64,000 nucleotides of DNA from CAYGZM01 sp964354365 (GTDB lineage: Bacteria; Planctomycetota; Phycisphaerae; Sedimentisphaerales; Anaerobacaceae), in the NCBI GenBank assembly GCA_964354365.1, contig CAYGZM010000003.1, positions 11,299 through 75,298 on the forward strand, read 5' to 3'. The notes beneath the pieces are model-generated. The model was not told the DNA's origin, ran no database searches, and saw nothing but the letters and a program-made list of their open reading frames with translations. Numbering within the stretch: position 1 is the stretch's first letter; each line of letters starts with the position of its first letter. The translations under genes were made by a program, and so were the position numbers. This document shows, one piece after another, positions 61,486 to 64,000 of this stretch.

Positions 61486-62703
61486 CTATTCGCTCCACGC
61501 TGCACGCTCCGCGCTTCCACTGCACGCCAGCGCCGAGACCTCTTTTCTTGCCCACCTGTCGGCTTCAAGCAGCTCTTCAAGCGACCCACCGAGACGCGAC
61601 CGTCTCGTCGCGGCTGGAACGTGCGTTTTCACATCGTGCTTATCGAGACAATGCTCGACAAGCTCGAGTATATTAACAAATTTTATTCTGCCCGCCAAGA
61701 ACTCTTCCACAGCCGCCTCATTCGCCGCGTTAAAGACCACGGCAGCGGCGCCTCCGGCCCGCGCAACCTGGTATGCCAACGGCAGCGCGCGAAACGTCTG
61801 CGGATTGGGCTTCTTGAAGGTCAGCTTGCCAATCTCCTCCAGCCGAGGGGCCCGTGCGATCCCCGCAACGCGCTGCGGATAAGTCAGGGCGTACTGGATC
61901 GGAAGGCACATATCCGGCCGGCCCAACTGCGCTATCAACGACCCATCCACAAACTCGACCATCGAATGGACTATCGATTCGGGATGTATCAGGACCTCGA
62001 TTTTCTCCACCGGCACGTCAAAAAGCCACCTCGCCTCGATAATCTCGAATGCCTTGTTCATCATCGTCGCCGAGTCGATGGTTATCTTAGGCCCCATATC
62101 CCACGTCGGGTGCGCAAGGGCCTGCTCGAGGGTAACGTTGCGAATATCCTCGGCGCTCGCCTCCCGGAACGGACCACCCGAAGCCGTCAAAATGATCTTG
62201 GCCACCTCGTGCGGCCTGCCTGCCTGCATCGCCTGGAAAATCGCCGAATGTTCACTATCCACCGGCAAAATGGTCGCGCCGCCCTTTTTCGCTTCGGCGA
62301 GCAGCAACTCCCCGGCAATGACCAGCGGCTCTTTGTTCGCAATTGCAAGGCGCTTGCCCTTCCTCGCCGCCGCGAGCACCGCGGGCAGACCCGCCGCCCC
62401 GACAACCGCCGTCAGGACAGTATCAACCTCCGCAAGCTCCGCAATCTCCACCAGACTGCCCGGCCCGCTCAAGACTTCAACAGCCAATTCCCCCACCAAT
62501 TCGCGCAGCCGCTTTTCCCAGCCCGGATCGGTAACAGCCACGTACTTAGGCTTGAAACGCCGGGCCTGCCTGGCCAAAAGCTCGACACTGCTATTCGCGC
62601 TCAACGCACAAATAGAATACTCCGGCCCAAGCCCCTGAACTACACGCAGCGCATTTCTGCCAATCGACCCCGTCGAACCTAATATCGCAATACTTCTGAC
62701 CAT
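61486..62703 (-). CDS. dxr: 1-deoxy-D-xylulose 5-phosphate reductoisomerase
   Basis: This 405-residue enzyme makes 2-C-methylerythritol 4-phosphate in the non-mevalonate isoprenoid pathway. The NADPH site is AILGSTGSIGRNAL (residues 6-19), metal/substrate motifs are LPVDSEHSAIFQAMQ, GGPFREA, PTWDMGPKITIDSATMMNKA and IHPESIVHSMVEF. It is immediately upstream of rseP on the same strand (59 bases apart), a common bacterial pairing. A ~15-residue charged C-terminal extension (KEVSALACSGSAERAAWSE) is unusual. Confidence 0.96.
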   Translation of the reverse strand: MVRSIAILGSTGSIGRNALRVVQGLGPEYSICALSANSSVELLARQARRFKPKYVAVTDPGWEKRLRELVGELAVEVLSGPGSLVEIAELAEVDTVLTAVVGAAGLPAVLAAARKGKRLAIANKEPLVIAGELLLAEAKKGGATILPVDSEHSAIFQAMQAGRPHEVAKIILTASGGPFREASAEDIRNVTLEQALAHPTWDMGPKITIDSATMMNKAFEIIEARWLFDVPVEKIEVLIHPESIVHSMVEFVDGSLIAQLGRPDMCLPIQYALTYPQRVAGIARAPRLEEIGKLTFKKPNPQTFRALPLAYQVARAGGAAAVVFNAANEAAVEEFLAGRIKFVNILELVEHCLDKHDVKTHVPAATRRSRLGGSLEELLEADRWARKEVSALACSGSAERAAWSE

Positions 62704-63050
62704 ACCTGGCCTCGATACTATGAAATCCCCTGCCCAACTGTCAACTCGTATCTGGCGATATCGAGCAGCAGGGCAAATCGTTTTCGGAATCGTCCCGCTA
62801 TGGTAAGATATGGTCCGGAATACGCAGCCAATCGCTTGGCGGCAGCAAGCATGACTGAACGTACTACTCTGTCAAGGATGAGTCTGTAAGTTGTCATTCC
62901 GCACTTGATGCGGAATCCAGGCCGTCGGGACCACTGGATTCCTGCTTTCGCAGGAATGACAACCATAAGCTCAATCTCGACAGACTACTGCCGTATCGTT
63001 CGAGACAAAAGGTTCTTTTTCTCTTATGGACAACAGCAGGAGAAGCAGAA
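62704..63050. other. Intergenic between dxr and the aminopeptidase gene
   Basis: No gene was found. It contains the GTCATTCC repeat at 62893-62960. Divergent genes flank it, so it must hold promoters for both, but no hexamer pair stands out. Confidence 0.45.
62893..62960. repeat. GTCATTCC paired-hairpin element
   Basis: gtcattccgcacttgatgcg gaatcca and tggattcctgctttcgcagg aatgac are inverted copies of each other, and each arm folds on itself. The element resembles the widespread gtcattccNgcgNaagcNgg interspersed repeat. Confidence 0.75.
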
Positions 63051-64000
63051 ATGGGAACCATTGAGCAGGGCGTCAGGCAGGCGGTTGAGAATTGCCTGAA
63101 AGTCAAGGCGGGCGAGAGGGCGCTGGTCATTACCGATGCCCAGACCATCGAGATCGGCTCGGCTCTTGAAGCGGCCATAGGGAAAATCGCCGGCGAGGTC
63201 CAATTCTTCGTGATTGAGGATTTCGGCCAAAGGCCCATTGACTTCCCGCAGGCCATACAAAATGCGATCAGGCTCGCGGATGTGAGCGTGTATGCCGCGC
63301 AGGGCGCCAAAGGAGAGCTCCAGACCTTCCGAATGCCGATGCTAAAGGCCGTCGAAGCCAACGCCAGGCTCAGACACGCCCACATGATTGGAATTACGCC
63401 GCAGATTATGACCGACGGAATGTGCGCCGACTACAAAGAGATTCAGCAAACCAGCAGGCTGGTCTATGAGAAGGTCAAAAACGCAGGGGCGATTGAAGTG
63501 GCCACTGAGAAGGGGAGCGATTTTACGGCGCAGTTCAGCCCGCGGCTCAGATGGATCGTCAGTGACGGGTATATCAAGCCGGGCCACTGGATGAACCTTC
63601 CCGATGGAGAGGTGTTCACATCGCCGGTTAATGTCAACGGCACAGTCGTTATCGACGGCTGCCTCGGCGATTTCTTCACCGAGAAATACGCTTCTCTTGA
63701 AGATACGCCGGTTCTGATAGAGATTGAAAATGGCAGGGCCGTAAGAGAGGGCATCCGGTGCGACAATGGGCGACTGTTAGAGGAGTTTGCCGAATACCTT
63801 TTTGAAAACGACGACAACAGCAGCAGGGTCGGCGAATTCGCTATCGGCACGAATACCGGCCTGAGAGAGCTGATCTATAACCTGCTTCAGGATGAGAAGT
63901 TCCCCGGCGTGCATATTGCGTTCGGCAGCCCCATACCCGCCAAGACCGGCGCAAAATGGGACAGCAAGGCCCACGTCGATGGCGTCATCAAAAACCCCAC
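63051..64000 (+). CDS. M29-family aminopeptidase, 3' end outside window
   Basis: The frame from ATG 63051, with AGGAG 8 bases upstream, runs open to the end of the window (about 316 codons). The start KVKAGERALVITD, the central NVNGTVVIDGCLGDF and the late EFAIGTNTGL, FPGVHIAFGSPIPAKTGA and KAHVDGVIKNP segments carry the acidic and histidine metal ligands of the M29 (thermophilic aminopeptidase AmpS/PepS) family. These dinuclear-metal enzymes remove N-terminal residues. The final residues lie beyond the window. It is transcribed away from dxr. Confidence 0.9.
   Translation, partial: MGTIEQGVRQAVENCLKVKAGERALVITDAQTIEIGSALEAAIGKIAGEVQFFVIEDFGQRPIDFPQAIQNAIRLADVSVYAAQGAKGELQTFRMPMLKAVEANARLRHAHMIGITPQIMTDGMCADYKEIQQTSRLVYEKVKNAGAIEVATEKGSDFTAQFSPRLRWIVSDGYIKPGHWMNLPDGEVFTSPVNVNGTVVIDGCLGDFFTEKYASLEDTPVLIEIENGRAVREGIRCDNGRLLEEFAEYLFENDDNSSRVGEFAIGTNTGLRELIYNLLQDEKFPGVHIAFGSPIPAKTGAKWDSKAHVDGVIKNP

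Noticed and set aside
61621..62682. 353-codon frame antisense to dxr
   Set aside because: It is rich in Arg/His/Leu, as shadows of GC-rich genes are, and has no motif.

Overview
The window looks like chromosome from a planctomycete of the Phycisphaerae/Sedimentisphaerales type. The evidence is three secreted proteins with PEP-CTERM-like sorting tails, two large secreted proteins with the degenerate dockerin repeats typical of that group, moderately high GC, long repeat-filled intergenic stretches, and scattered housekeeping genes in short operons. The taxonomic call is inference from protein style.

Layout. Positions 1-3379 are the end of an integrative element: a HerA/FtsK-like ATPase (open at the left edge), an excisionase-like protein and a tyrosine integrase whose stop codon lies inside a tRNA-Phe gene. 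Positions 3380-8200 are accessory: a 32-codon relic of B12-dependent ribonucleotide reductase, a mini inverted-repeat element, a DUF4365 gene, a two-gene PEP-CTERM cassette between ~55-bp direct repeats, and about 1.4 kb of nested interspersed repeats. Positions 8258-26484 are mostly housekeeping: rplM-rpsI, argC, accB-accC, a SpoIIE-type phosphatase, a YggS protein, an MFS transporter, YjbQ, rsfS-argS, a K+-dependent membrane pyrophosphatase, argJ, two toxin-antitoxin-like pairs and a nitrilase-family hydrolase. A candidate small RNA lies at 15.94-16.14 kb.

Positions 26670-39615 hold a secreted LamG/dockerin protein, an IS1634-type transposase that appears 5'-truncated and abuts a radical SAM gene, an outer-membrane barrel protein, trpB2, a C10 (streptopain-type) protease with dockerin, a second copy of the composite repeat, and another PEP-CTERM protein. 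Positions 40034-42954 encode two membrane-glycan enzymes. Positions 43428-46627 form a two-gene unit, an N6-DNA methyltransferase-like protein translationally overlapped by a PIN nuclease, flanked by repeats; it is the most likely uncharacterised defence or toxin module here. Positions 46934-57331 are a polysaccharide locus of two convergent arms: GT4, AsnB, GT4, methyltransferase, AsnB on plus; methyltransferase, methyltransferase, flippase, glycosyltransferase on minus. glyA, rseP and dxr follow on minus, and the window ends inside an M29 aminopeptidase.

The most distinctive feature at window scale is the density of interspersed repeats. A ~500-bp composite element carrying a perfect TTGACA-17-TATAAT promoter occurs twice. 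A ~178-bp repeat occurs twice. A heptanucleotide tandem array sits in frame inside argS. Several hairpin repeats are scattered between genes. No CRISPR array or rRNA gene was seen.
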